Shown here piece by piece: positions 45,688-54,405 of a stretch of 64,000 nt of DNA. This DNA is from Arthrobacter sp. (GTDB lineage Bacteria > Actinomycetota > Actinomycetes > Actinomycetales > Micrococcaceae). The stretch is from positions 1-64,000 of the forward strand of contig JAITLQ010000012.1 in the NCBI GenBank assembly GCA_031277795.1. The letters run 5' to 3'. The notes beneath the pieces are model-generated. The model saw nothing but the letters and a program-made list of their open reading frames with translations. It was not told the DNA's origin and did no database searches. The position numbers were made by a program, and so were the translations under genes. Position 1 is the first letter of the stretch; each line of letters opens with the position of its first letter.

Positions 45688-45744
45688 TTAGACGGTCGCT
45701 AGCACCTCGCCGCGGCAACCAAGAAGAAGGAGGCCCTGCAGCAT
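45688..45744 (-). CDS. leuL: leuA leader peptide (leucine-responsive)
   Basis: A short ORF of 18 codons, encoding MLQGLLLLGCRGEVLATV. Six codons are leucine, with four in a row (CTC CTT CTT CTT). It lies 84 bases before leuA on the same strand. This is the classical layout of a leader peptide whose translation senses leucyl-tRNA, as known for leuA in actinobacteria. The 84-base gap can form alternative GC-rich pairings, but I could not single out one clear terminator/antiterminator pair. Confidence 0.75.
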   Translation of the reverse strand: MLQGLLLLGCRGEVLATV

Positions 45745-45828
45745 GCCTGGAACGTTACCATCGTGGCGGGCACGCTCCCCGCAATGTGACGGCCGGCCGG
45801 CCGCTCACCTCAAGGGGCTCCCAAGACG

Positions 45829-45870
45829 AGCCAAGGCACGACGGCGCGCGGGCGCCGTCGTGCCTTGGCT
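45829..45870 (-). terminator. Terminator of the phoH-ybeY-corC-era operon
   Basis: A perfect 18-bp stem (45829-45846 with 45853-45870), 6-base loop, 30 bases after the era stop. Confidence 0.88.
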
Positions 45871-45900
45871 GCGGCGGGTGCCGCCACGCGGCACGCGCGG

Positions 45901-46866
45901 CTAGAAGCCCAGGCGACCGAGCTGCTTGGGGTCGCGCTGCCACTCCTTGGCGACCTTGACGCGCAGGTCGAGATACACCTTGGTTCCCAGGATCTTCTCG
46001 ATCGAGGCGCGGGCGCGGGAGCCGACGTCGCGCAGGCGCGAGCCGCCCTTGCCGATGACGATGGCCTTCTGCGAGGGGCGTTCGACGTAGAGGAAGGCGT
46101 GAATGTCCGTGAGGGGATTGTCCTCCGGACGATCCTCGCGGGCCTTCATCTCCTCGACCACCACGGCGAGGGAGTGCGGCAGTTCATCGCGCACGCCCTC
46201 GAGCGCGGCCTCGCGGATCAGCTCGGCCACGAGCACGGCCTCCGGCTCGTCCGTCAGCTCGCCGGCCGGGTAGAGCGGCGGCGAGAGCGGCAGGTAGCGG
46301 CTGAGGACCTCGTCCACCGAGTCGACCTGGTGGCCGGCGACGGCGGAGACGGGCACGATCTCCTTGAAGCCGCCCTCCCCCAGGATCTCCTCGCCCAGCT
46401 TGGCGACGGCGAGGAGGTGCTCGCCGAGGCGATCCTTGCCGACCTTGTCGGTCTTGGTCACGAGGGCGATGATCGGCGTGCGGCCGAGCAGGGCCAGCTG
46501 CTGGACGATGAAGCGGTCGCCGGGGCCGATCGGCTCGTCGGCCGGGGTGCAGAAGCCCACCACGTCGACCTCGGACAGCGTGGCCTCGACGAGGTCGTTG
46601 AGGCGCTGGCCCAGGAGCGTGCGCGGGCGGTGCAGGCCGGGCGTGTCCACGAGCACCAGCTGGTGATCGGGGCGGTGGACGATGCCGCGGATGGTGTGGC
46701 GCGTCGTCTGCGGCTTGGAGGAGGTGATGGCGATCTTGGTGCCGACGAGCGCGTTCGTGAGCGTCGACTTGCCGGCGTTGGGGCGCCCAACAAAGGAGGC
46801 GAAGCCAGCCTTGAAGTCGGCGGGGGCGTTGGCCGGTGTCAGCGGCTCGTTCTCTTCGTGATTCAT
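45901..46866 (-). CDS. era: GTPase Era
   Basis: A 321-residue essential GTPase that binds 16S rRNA and aids 30S maturation. GTPase motifs: GRPNAGKST (G1, about residues 27-35), DTPG (G3), TKTD (G4) and SAVAG (G5). The C-terminal KH domain contains VIGKGGSRLRDVG. The ATG at 46866 overlaps the corC stop (ATGA). It is the last gene of a run phoH-ybeY-corC-era, all linked to ribosome quality or maturation. Confidence 0.96.
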   Translation of the reverse strand: MNHEENEPLTPANAPADFKAGFASFVGRPNAGKSTLTNALVGTKIAITSSKPQTTRHTIRGIVHRPDHQLVLVDTPGLHRPRTLLGQRLNDLVEATLSEVDVVGFCTPADEPIGPGDRFIVQQLALLGRTPIIALVTKTDKVGKDRLGEHLLAVAKLGEEILGEGGFKEIVPVSAVAGHQVDSVDEVLSRYLPLSPPLYPAGELTDEPEAVLVAELIREAALEGVRDELPHSLAVVVEEMKAREDRPEDNPLTDIHAFLYVERPSQKAIVIGKGGSRLRDVGSRARASIEKILGTKVYLDLRVKVAKEWQRDPKQLGRLGF

Positions 46867-48152
46867 GAGCGCGGCTCCTGCTCTGCTGGGTTCTCTGGGG
46901 ATGTGGCGCGGGGGGTGACGCGCGTGACGCGGATGGTGCCGACGCGATTGCGCCGGCCGGAGAGGGATTCTGCGCGCAGCTCGAGGTCGCCGACCACGGT
47001 GTGGGAGCCGACGATCGGCACGCGCGAGATGGCCTTGGCGAGCAGGCCGCCCACGGTATCGACCTCGTCGTCGTGGAGCTCCTCGCCGAACAGGTCGCCA
47101 AGGTCATCGATGTCGAGCCCGGCCGGGACGAGGAAGCTCTCGTTGCCGAGCGGCTGGACCTCGGCGCGTTCGGCGTCGAACTCGTCGTCGATCTCGCCGA
47201 CGATCTCCTCCAGCAGGTCCTCGAGCGTGACGAGGCCGGCGGTGCCGCCGTACTCGTCGACGACGATCGCGAGGTGCGTGGCCTCGCGCTGCAGCTCCTG
47301 CAGCAGCTCGGAGACCAGCTTGGACTCGGGAACGTAGCGCACGGGACGGCAGGCGCCGGCGACCGGGTCCTCTCCGCGCCCCTCCTCGAGGGAGAGCCGG
47401 GCCAGGTCCTTCAGGTACACGGCCCCGCGGATGTCATCGGTGTCCTCGCCGATGACGGGCAGGCGCGAGCAACCCGAGCGCAGCGAGAGCCGCAGGGCCT
47501 TCTTCACCGAGACGTCGTGGCCCACCGTGATCATGTCGGTGCGCGGCACCATGACGGCGCGCACCCGGGTGTCGCCGAGGTCGAAGACCGAATGGATGAG
47601 GTCGGCCTCGACGTCCTCGAGCACCTTGGCCTCGTTGGCCCGGTTGACGAGGTCGCGGAAGTGCTCCTCCGTGAAGAAGGTGGCCTCCTCGGTGCTGGCC
47701 GACGCCGGCGTGACGAGGCGCACGAGCCAACCGGGGACCGGCCCGAGCACGACGGTGCCCGCGCGCACGAGCGCGGCGGTGGCCGCGGCAACGGCGCCGG
47801 CGTGCGCTCGCCCGATGCGGCGCGGGGAGGCCCCGACTACCACGAAGCCGAGCGCCGCCATGGTCAGCGTGGCCCACAGGCCGGCCCACCACACCGAATC
47901 GAGCCAACCGACGAAGGCGAGAGCCGTGGCGACGCCGGCCGCCGCCTCGAACCAGATCCTCCAGAAGCGCACGGCACGGGTGTGGCGCACGGGGTCCTGG
48001 AGGATCGAGGCCAGCCGGGGGCGGGCGCCGTCCTCGGTCAGGCGCTCCGCCTCGGCCCTGGACAGGGCGAGGTAGGCGGCCTCGACGGCCGACAGGATCG
48101 CGGCCGTCGCGACGAAGACGACCGCGACGGCCACGAGCAACCAACCGGTCAC
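46863..48152 (-). CDS. Hemolysin C/CorC-family membrane protein with CBS domains
   Basis: A 429-residue protein. An N-terminal DUF21 membrane domain has about three to four helices (to about residue 150), followed by paired CBS domains (about 190-310: VRAVMVPRTDMITVG and GCSRLPVIGED) and a CorC/HlyC transporter-associated domain (about 335-420). The family is linked to Mg/Co ion extrusion. The GTG at 48152 directly follows the ybeY stop, and its stop overlaps the era start. The gene order ybeY-corC-era is widely conserved. Confidence 0.92.
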   Translation of the reverse strand: MTGWLLVAVAVVFVATAAILSAVEAAYLALSRAEAERLTEDGARPRLASILQDPVRHTRAVRFWRIWFEAAAGVATALAFVGWLDSVWWAGLWATLTMAALGFVVVGASPRRIGRAHAGAVAAATAALVRAGTVVLGPVPGWLVRLVTPASASTEEATFFTEEHFRDLVNRANEAKVLEDVEADLIHSVFDLGDTRVRAVMVPRTDMITVGHDVSVKKALRLSLRSGCSRLPVIGEDTDDIRGAVYLKDLARLSLEEGRGEDPVAGACRPVRYVPESKLVSELLQELQREATHLAIVVDEYGGTAGLVTLEDLLEEIVGEIDDEFDAERAEVQPLGNESFLVPAGLDIDDLGDLFGEELHDDEVDTVGGLLAKAISRVPIVGSHTVVGDLELRAESLSGRRNRVGTIRVTRVTPRATSPENPAEQEPRS

Positions 48153-48626
48153 TTAAGCGATCGTCTCCTTGGGAGCGGGGCGGCCGAGGAAGGCCTCGAG
48201 GAGCTCGCGCTGCAGGCCGAACATCTCGGCCTTGGCCTCCGGCTCGTCGTGGTCGTAGCCGAGCAGGTGCAGCACGCCGTGGGTCGTGAGCAGGTCGAGC
48301 TCGTCCTGCATGCTGTGGCCTCCTGCGGCCGCCTGCTTGGCCGCCACGGAGGGGCAGAGCACGATGTCGCCGAGCATGCCAGGGCCGCTCAGAGAGCTCG
48401 GGGTGCCCGGGCGCAGCTCGTCCAGCGGGAAGGACATGACGTCGGTGGGGCCGGGCAGGTCCATCCACTTCAGGTGCAGTTCCTCCATGGCCGCCTCGTC
48501 CATCAGGACGATGGAGAGCTCGGCGTCCGGGTGCACGTGCAGCGCGTCGAGAAGGTGCCCCGCGAGCGCGGTGAGCTCCTCCAGATCGGCCTCGAGGCCG
48601 GACTCATTGCTCACTTCGACGCTCAC
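48153..48626 (-). CDS. ybeY: Endoribonuclease YbeY (rRNA maturation)
   Basis: A 157-residue metal-dependent RNase for 16S rRNA 3'-end maturation and ribosome quality control. The zinc motif [11 protein letters not shown] (about residues 117-127) is complete, and [10 protein letters not shown] is present. The GTG at 48626 overlaps the phoH stop (GTGA). Some annotation may extend it upstream into phoH, but the overlap start fits the family N-terminus. Confidence 0.95.
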   Translation of the reverse strand: MSVEVSNESGLEADLEELTALAGHLLDALHVHPDAELSIVLMDEAAMEELHLKWMDLPGPTDVMSFPLDELRPGTPSSLSGPGMLGDIVLCPSVAAKQAAAGGHSMQDELDLLTTHGVLHLLGYDHDEPEAKAEMFGLQRELLEAFLGRPAPKETIA

Positions 48627-49660
48627 TTGGCGTTTCCCTTCGACTGGTGGGGGGCGCCGCGACGGCGCCCGGGGGTGGCGGGGCGGTTCTCGTCCCACCT
48701 CGTGTAGGCATCGACGATGTCGCCGACCAAGCGGTGGCGCACCACGTCCCCGGCGTCGAGCCGGCAGATCGCGATGTCGTCGATGCCGGCCAGGATCTCC
48801 GTGACGATCTTCAGGCCGGAGGCCTTGCCGCCGGGGAGGTCGACCTGGGTGACGTCGCCCGTGACGACCATGCGCGAACCGAAGCCCAGGCGGGTCAGGA
48901 ACATCTTCATCTGCTCGGCCGTGGTGTTCTGCGCTTCGTCGAGGATGACGAAGGCCTCGTTGAGGGTGCGCCCGCGCATGTAGGCCAGCGGGGCCACCTC
49001 GATGGTGCCGGCGGCGATGAGGCGCGGGATCGTCTCCGCCTCGACCATGTCGTGCAGCGCGTCGTAGAGCGGGCGCAGGTACGGATCGATCTTGTCGGCC
49101 AAGGTGCCCGGCAGGAACCCGAGCGACTCCCCCGCCTCGACGGCCGGGCGGGTCAGGATGATGCGCGAGACCTCCTTGGACTGCAGGGCGGCCACTGCGC
49201 GCGCCATCGCGAGGTAGGTCTTGCCCGTGCCGGCCGGGCCCACGCCGAAGGTGATGGTGTGGGTGTCCATCGAGTCGATGTAGGCGGCCTGGTTCACCGT
49301 CTTGGGCCGGATGTGCCGACCCCGGTGGCGCAGGACGTCCACCGTGAGGCTGGGGTCGGGGGCCGGAGCCACCAGCTGTTTCTCGGCCCGGATCAGCCGC
49401 TCGACGACCTGCGAGGTGATGGCGGCGCCGCCCGCGGCGGCCGATCGCGCCTGCGCGATCACGCGCCCGACCGATTGCACCTGATCCGCTGGGCCGCTCA
49501 CGAGGAGCCGCTCCCCCACCGGTTGCAGCCGCACCTCGCGCCAGACGCCGGCCAGGATGCGCAGGAGCGTGTCCTGCGGGCCCAGGGTGGCGATCATGGT
49601 GGGGGCGTCCGGGAAGACGACGTCAAGGGTATTCGGTTGGCTCGGGGAGCTCTCCGTCAT
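48623..49660 (-). CDS. phoH: PhoH family ATPase
   Basis: A 345-residue PhoH-like P-loop ATPase. An N-terminal KH-like region (about residues 15-100) is followed by the ATPase domain with Walker [12 protein letters not shown] (about 165) and Walker B VILDEAQN (about 265), plus GDVTQVDLP. It is commonly encoded next to ybeY and is thought to act in RNA metabolism. The ATG at 49660 is chosen; upstream in-frame codons belong to the rsmE junction. A TAGACT -10-like box lies about 40 bases upstream. Confidence 0.94.
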   Translation of the reverse strand: MTESSPSQPNTLDVVFPDAPTMIATLGPQDTLLRILAGVWREVRLQPVGERLLVSGPADQVQSVGRVIAQARSAAAGGAAITSQVVERLIRAEKQLVAPAPDPSLTVDVLRHRGRHIRPKTVNQAAYIDSMDTHTITFGVGPAGTGKTYLAMARAVAALQSKEVSRIILTRPAVEAGESLGFLPGTLADKIDPYLRPLYDALHDMVEAETIPRLIAAGTIEVAPLAYMRGRTLNEAFVILDEAQNTTAEQMKMFLTRLGFGSRMVVTGDVTQVDLPGGKASGLKIVTEILAGIDDIAICRLDAGDVVRHRLVGDIVDAYTRWDENRPATPGRRRGAPHQSKGNAK

Positions 49661-49676
49661 GAAAGCCTGTGGCCTC

Positions 49677-50546
49677 TCATCGCTCGGGGATCGTGGTGCA
49701 CGCCAGTCTACTGTTCCGGGGCCACGGGGGCACGGGTGCGGCGGGAGCCCCACCTCGGCCCAGGACGGCCTCGGGGGCGAAGGCGCCCAGGGCCGAGAGG
49801 ACCAGGACCAAGGCGACGGTCCCGGCCGTCGAGGCGCGCAGCACCTCGCGCCCCAGGATCACGACCTCGGCGCCCGCCTGCCGCAGGGCGTCCAGCTCCT
49901 GCTCGGAGATCCCGCCCTCCGGTCCCACGACGAGGAGCAGCTCGCGCCCGCCGAGCGTGGGGACGCGGCGCTCGAGCACCTCGGGGATCGCGGTGGTGGC
50001 CGACTCGTGCAGGATCAGGACCAGGCCGCCCGCCTGAGTGACGGCGCGGGTCCTGGCCACGAGGCCCTTGGTGCTCAAGAGCTCTTCGACGGGGGGCAGG
50101 GTGTCCCGGCGCGATTGCTTCACGGCGCTCGCGACGAGGTGTTCCCACTTGGCGTGCGCCTTGGAGGCGCGGTCCTCGCGCCACCGCACGATGGAGCGGT
50201 CGGCCTGCCACGGGACGACGGCGTCGATGCCGATCTCCACGCAGCTCTCCACGGCCTGCAGATCGCGATCCTGCTTGGACAGGGCCTGCACCAACACCAG
50301 GCGCGGCCGCGAGGCGGCGGCCTCGCCGCGCAGCGCCTCGAGCACGTCGAGGAAGACCCCGTGTTCAGAGATCTCCGCGACGGCGCACACCAAACGCAAG
50401 CCCGCGCCGTCGACCACCGAGATCTCCTCCCCCACGGCGAGGCGCTTCACGCGGGCGTGATGCGCCTCGGCCGGCGAGAGCTCGATCCGCGCCCCCACGG
50501 TGGCGCCGGCGGCGGCCGCCGGGTCCAGGAAACTCTGCCTCGACAC
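49677..50546 (-). CDS. rsmE: 16S rRNA (uracil1498-N3)-methyltransferase
   Basis: A 289-residue SPOUT-family methyltransferase. An N-terminal PUA-like domain (about residues 1-80) precedes the knotted SAM domain, with LVQALSKQDRDLQAV, RSIVRWREDRA, VVGPEGGISEQEL and LGREVLRASTA motifs. The C-terminal 35 residues are an Ala/Pro-rich extension. It starts with GTG two bases after the dnaJ stop. The order hrcA-dnaJ-rsmE-phoH-ybeY is typical of actinobacteria. Confidence 0.95.
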   Translation of the reverse strand: MSRQSFLDPAAAAGATVGARIELSPAEAHHARVKRLAVGEEISVVDGAGLRLVCAVAEISEHGVFLDVLEALRGEAAASRPRLVLVQALSKQDRDLQAVESCVEIGIDAVVPWQADRSIVRWREDRASKAHAKWEHLVASAVKQSRRDTLPPVEELLSTKGLVARTRAVTQAGGLVLILHESATTAIPEVLERRVPTLGGRELLLVVGPEGGISEQELDALRQAGAEVVILGREVLRASTAGTVALVLVLSALGAFAPEAVLGRGGAPAAPVPPWPRNSRLACTTIPER

Positions 50547-50548
50547 GC

Positions 50549-51661
50549 TCAGCCCCTCAGCTTGTCCCTCAAGCGCGACATGAGGCCGCGGGTCTCGAAC
50601 TTGCCCTCGGTGAACGTCTCACCGCGCAGCGCGGCCAGCTGCTCCAGCAGCGCGCGCTGCTCGTCGTCGAGGTTGCGCGGCGTGGCCACGCGCACCTCGA
50701 CGATGAGGTCGCCGCGGCCGCCGCCACGCAGGCGCGGGACGCCGAGATCGTCGAGCTTGACCGTGTCCCCGCTCTCCGTGCCCGGACGGATGGAGACGTT
50801 CTGCTCGCCGTCGAAGGTCTCCAGCGTCAGGTCGGTGCCGAGGGCGGCAGCGGTCAGCGGAACGGTGAGGACCGCCTTCAGGTCGTTGCCCTCCCGCTCG
50901 AAGACGGGGTGACGCTCCACCTCGATCTCCACGTAAAGGTCGCCCTGCGCGCCACCGCCCGGGCCCGCCTCGCCCTGGCCTGCCAGGTGAATGCGGGTGC
51001 CGGTGGCGACGCCGGCGGGGATGCGCAGCTGCTTCTCCAGCTGCGAGGCGACGCGACCGGAGCCGGAGCATTCCGGGCAGGGCTTGGGCAGCGTGGTGCC
51101 GTAGCCCTGGCAGGCCGGGCACTCGGCGACCGTCATCATCTGGCCGAGGATCGAGCGGACGGGGCGCTGGACGTGGCCGGCACCGTGGCAGATCTCGCAG
51201 GTCTGGGGGTGGGTGCCCGGCTCGGTGCATTCGCCGTCGCACACGGGACAGACCACGGCGGTGCGCAGCTGCAGCGGGTACACCGTGCCCTTGACGGCGT
51301 CCTCGAGCGAGATCTCGACGCGCACGAGGGCGTCGCGGCCCGGCTCGCGGCGCGAGCGGGGCCCGGCCTGGCCGCCGCCACCGAAGAAGGACTCGAAGAT
51401 GTCGCCGAAGCCGCCAAAGCCCCCGCCGAAACCGCCCTGGGCGCCGTTGCCGTTCTCGTTGCCCGTGGCGTCGTAGTTCGAGCGCTTCTCGGTGTCGGAG
51501 AGCACCTCATAGGCGTGGGTCACTGCCTTGAACTGATCGGCCGCCTCGGGGCCGGGGTTCACGTCCGGGTGCAGCTTGCGGGCCAGCTTGCGGTAGGCCT
51601 TCTTGATTTCCTCGCCGCTGGCGTCCTTGGACACGCCGAGGGTTTCGTAGTGCGTCGCCAT
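50549..51661 (-). CDS. dnaJ: Chaperone DnaJ
   Basis: A 370-residue type I J-protein, co-chaperone of DnaK. The J domain (about residues 3-67) has the HPD motif in [10 protein letters not shown] Gly/Phe region (about 75-105) precedes the zinc region (about 135-210) with four motifs starting CPVC, CEIC, CPAC and CPEC. The C-terminal peptide-binding domains are complete. It follows hrcA by 67 bases, so it is likely under HrcA control; it is the second, DnaJ2-type copy usually paired with hrcA. Confidence 0.96.
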   Translation of the reverse strand: MATHYETLGVSKDASGEEIKKAYRKLARKLHPDVNPGPEAADQFKAVTHAYEVLSDTEKRSNYDATGNENGNGAQGGFGGGFGGFGDIFESFFGGGGQAGPRSRREPGRDALVRVEISLEDAVKGTVYPLQLRTAVVCPVCDGECTEPGTHPQTCEICHGAGHVQRPVRSILGQMMTVAECPACQGYGTTLPKPCPECSGSGRVASQLEKQLRIPAGVATGTRIHLAGQGEAGPGGGAQGDLYVEIEVERHPVFEREGNDLKAVLTVPLTAAALGTDLTLETFDGEQNVSIRPGTESGDTVKLDDLGVPRLRGGGRGDLIVEVRVATPRNLDDEQRALLEQLAALRGETFTEGKFETRGLMSRLRDKLRG

Positions 51662-51728
51662 GATGCTTCGCTCCGCTTCCTTTCAGATGCTTGCGGGTGC
51701 CTGCTCTCGTGAGCGGGCGCCCAACGTC

Positions 51729-52757
51729 TTAGGCCGAGAGAATTCGGCTGAGATAGCGGGCGATCGCGCGCACCGCGGCGATCGATCCCGGGTAGTCCAT
51801 GCGGGTGGGCCCCACCACGCCGATCATGGCGTGGTTGCCCGGGCCGTAGCCCGACGCGACGACGGAGGCCTGCGTCAGGGTGGCGTGGGGATTCTCGCTG
51901 CCGATGCTCACCGCGACGCCGTGGGCGTCCTGCTCCAGCTCGGAGAGCAGCCGCAGCATCACCACCTGCTCCTCGAGCGTCTCGAGCACCGGAGTGATGT
52001 TGCCGCGGAAGTCGTCGGAGAAGCGTGCGAGGTTGGCGGTGCCGGCCCAGAGCATGCGGTCGACACGCTCGGCCTCGGCCAGGTCGACGAGGGCGTCGGT
52101 GACCGCCGCGGCGAGCGGGTGCAGGGACGGGACGAGGCGCCCGGGCAGGCCGGCCAGGAGCCGGCCGATCGCCGCCACTGGCTCGCCCCCGACGAGGCCG
52201 AGCACCGCCTCCTTGACCAGGGCCACCTCGGCGTCGACGAGCTCGAGGTCCACGGGGAGGACACGCTGGCGCACCGCGCCGGCGCTGGAGATGAGCACGA
52301 GCATGAGCTGGCGGGCGCCGAGCGTGACCAGTTCGACGTGGCGCACGCGCGCCTTCTCGATCCGGGGCACCTGGATCACGGCCACCTGGTGCGTGAGGTG
52401 GGAGAGCACCCTGGCCGTGCGCGAGAGCACCTCGTCCAGGTCATCGCTTCCCTCCAGCAGGGAACGAATGGCTCGGCGCTCGGCGGAGGACAGGGGCTTG
52501 ACCTCCTCGATCCGGTCCACGAAGTAGCGATAGCCCTTCTCCGTGGGGACCCGCCCCGCGGAGGTGTGCGGTGCCGTGACGAGGCCGTCGTCCTCCAGCG
52601 CCGCCATGTCGTTGCGGATCGTGGCGGCGGAGACGCCGAGGCCGTGGCGTTCGACGAGCGCCTTGGAACCCACGGGCTCGCGGGAATGGACGTAGTCCTC
52701 CACCACGGCGCGCAAGACCTGCAGGCGGCGCGCCTGCGAACGCTGTTGATCGCTCAC
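51729..52757 (-). CDS. hrcA: Heat-inducible transcription repressor HrcA
   Basis: A 342-residue repressor of class I heat-shock genes, which binds CIRCE operators. A winged helix lies at about residues 5-75 (VGSKALVERHGLGVSAATIRND, partly cited), followed by the GAF-like and dimerisation domains with GRVPTEKGYRYFVD. The GTG at 52757 is chosen. The longer frame to 52814 would start within the CIRCE-like element, which must be upstream of the gene. AAGGAG lies about 12 bases before the start. Confidence 0.95.
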   Translation of the reverse strand: MSDQQRSQARRLQVLRAVVEDYVHSREPVGSKALVERHGLGVSAATIRNDMAALEDDGLVTAPHTSAGRVPTEKGYRYFVDRIEEVKPLSSAERRAIRSLLEGSDDLDEVLSRTARVLSHLTHQVAVIQVPRIEKARVRHVELVTLGARQLMLVLISSAGAVRQRVLPVDLELVDAEVALVKEAVLGLVGGEPVAAIGRLLAGLPGRLVPSLHPLAAAVTDALVDLAEAERVDRMLWAGTANLARFSDDFRGNITPVLETLEEQVVMLRLLSELEQDAHGVAVSIGSENPHATLTQASVVASGYGPGNHAMIGVVGPTRMDYPGSIAAVRAIARYLSRILSA

Positions 52758-52794
52758 GCTGGGATCCAGCTCCTTCCGGTTCGACCGATCTACT

Positions 52795-52826
52795 TTGGCA
52801 CTCGTGCCCTTCAAGTGCCAATTCTA
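52795..52826 (-). promoter_or_regulatory. CIRCE-like operator and promoter of hrcA-dnaJ
   Basis: TTGGCACTC-N9-AAGTGCCAA (52795-52821), one mismatch between arms, resembles CIRCE (TTAGCACTC-N9-GAGTGCTAA). On the - strand TAGAAT (52826-52821) directly precedes it, with CTGGCG 17 bases further upstream. HrcA bound here would block the start site. Confidence 0.8.
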
Positions 52827-52945
52827 GTTCGCCCTCTGCTGAACGCCAGCCCGATGCGTCAGCGCGCCCTCCTGCCACCCGGGACCGGCCGCGCATAGCC
52901 TTGAACGGCACCCACTGAACCCACTTTCTTTGGAGGAACATCACC

Positions 52946-53806
52946 GTGGACTACGCCTGGGGCCCGGGTTCCATCACGCCACCGAAGCGCACGCCCCCGC
53001 GCAAGGTGGGCGCCCGAGTCGGGCTGCTGCTGGAGGACGTGGAGTCCGGCTGGGTGGGCGAGCTTGTGCGCACCGAGCGCTCCGGTGGCGTCCGCCTCCT
53101 GGTGCTCGAGGACCGCCGAGGCAAGACCCGTAGCTTCCCGGCCGGCTTCGGCTTCCTCATCGATGGAGAGCCGGTGGAGATCGTCGAACCCGCCGCCGCC
53201 CCGGTCGCGCCGACCGCCCAGGCCGCCCCCACCCGCTCGGCCTCCGGCTCGGTGTACGTCAAGGGCGCCAAGGCCCGCACCGCCCGCGCGGCCCGCATCT
53301 GGGTCGAGGGTGCGCACGACGCCGAACTCGTGGAAAAGGTCTGGGGCCACGACCTGCGCATCGAGGGCGTCGCCGTCGAACCCCTGCACGGCGTCGACGA
53401 CCTCGCCTCCGCCATCAGGGACTTCGCTCCGGGGCCGCAGCGCAGGCTCGGCATCCTCGTCGACCACCTCGTGAGCGGCAGCAAGGAGGAGCGCATCGCG
53501 CGCGAGGCGATGCGCGTTCCCGGTGCCGCGGGCCACGTGCTCATTCTTGGACACCCCTACATCGACGTCTGGCAGGCGGTGAAGCCCTCGGTGATCGGGG
53601 CCGCGGCGTGGCCGGTGGTGCCGCGCGGCGAGGACTGGAAGACCGGGATCCTCGCCAGATTGGGCTGGCCGCACGCGAGTAAGGAGGACGTGGGCCTGGG
53701 CTGGAAGCGGATCCTCTCCGGCGTGCGCCACTACGGGGACCTCGAGCCGAGCCTCCTCGGCCGGGTCGAGGAACTGATTGACTTCGTCACACACGGTGAG
53801 GCGTAG
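52946..53806 (+). CDS. DUF3097 family protein
   Basis: A 286-residue soluble protein of the actinobacterial DUF3097 family. A small N-terminal domain (about residues 10-70; RVGLLLEDVESGWVGELV in part) is followed by a variable Pro/Ala linker. A Toprim-like C-terminal domain has RIWVEGAHDAELVEKVWGHDLR (partly cited), GILVDHLVSGSKE and GHPYIDVW motifs. The Toprim features suggest a nucleic-acid role, but function is unknown. The GTG at 52946 has GGAGG upstream. It is divergent from hrcA. Confidence 0.92.
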   Translation: MDYAWGPGSITPPKRTPPRKVGARVGLLLEDVESGWVGELVRTERSGGVRLLVLEDRRGKTRSFPAGFGFLIDGEPVEIVEPAAAPVAPTAQAAPTRSASGSVYVKGAKARTARAARIWVEGAHDAELVEKVWGHDLRIEGVAVEPLHGVDDLASAIRDFAPGPQRRLGILVDHLVSGSKEERIAREAMRVPGAAGHVLILGHPYIDVWQAVKPSVIGAAAWPVVPRGEDWKTGILARLGWPHASKEDVGLGWKRILSGVRHYGDLEPSLLGRVEELIDFVTHGEA

Positions 53807-53878
53807 CCTCCCCCCGGCCTCCCGCGTCCGTAGACTAGGGACAGCTTCATGTTCACCCCCTTCGAGGAAGGCGGCGCA

Positions 53879-54292
53879 GTGTCACCGCAATCCACGCCGG
53901 GCCCCTCGGTTCCGCCCGGCCGCGACGCCGGCCTGAGCGGTTCCGCACCGCAGGCCTTGCCGTTGACCCCGGCCGAAGATCGGCGCTGGGCCACGATCGC
54001 CCATTTCTTCTCCCTGGCGGGCTTCGTGCCGAGCCTCATCATTCACCTGGTCTACAAGGAGCGCGGCCCGTTCACGGCCCAAGAGTCCAAGGAAGCCTTC
54101 AACTTCACGCTGCCCCTCTCCGTGGCGGTCGTGGTGCTCTTCGCGCTGGGCTTCATCCCCGCCATCGGCTGGGTCTTCCTGCTGCTGGCGGTGGCCGTGT
54201 GGATCTTCATGACGATCTCCGGGATCGTCGGCGGCATCCAGGTGAACAAGGGCAGGCCCTACCTGTATCGCCTGAATCTGCGCCTCTTCTAG
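53879..54292 (+). CDS. DUF4870 family membrane protein
   Basis: A 137-residue membrane protein of the DUF4870 type. After a polar Pro/Gly-rich segment, the motif RRWATIAHFFSLAGFVPSLIIHLV and then KEAFNFTLPLSV are characteristic, with three transmembrane helices. Function unknown. I prefer the GTG at 53879 with AGGAAGG seven bases upstream. An ATG at 53849, behind a TAGACT box at about 53831, would add ten residues. Confidence 0.85.
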   Translation: MSPQSTPGPSVPPGRDAGLSGSAPQALPLTPAEDRRWATIAHFFSLAGFVPSLIIHLVYKERGPFTAQESKEAFNFTLPLSVAVVVLFALGFIPAIGWVFLLLAVAVWIFMTISGIVGGIQVNKGRPYLYRLNLRLF

Positions 54293-54349
54293 CGCAGGCG
54301 CCGGACGCGGCGCCCGGCGGCCGAGGCCGCACCTCACCGCACACGGCAC

Positions 54350-54389
54350 GACGGCGCCGTTCCCACCCCAGGGTGGGAACGGCGCCGTC
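54350..54389. terminator. Perfect bidirectional terminator hairpin
   Basis: A perfect 19-bp stem (54350-54368 with 54371-54389) with a minimal loop, between the convergent DUF4870 gene and hemW. Confidence 0.88.
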
Positions 54390-54405
54390 GCGCTGTGTTG
54401 GGGTC

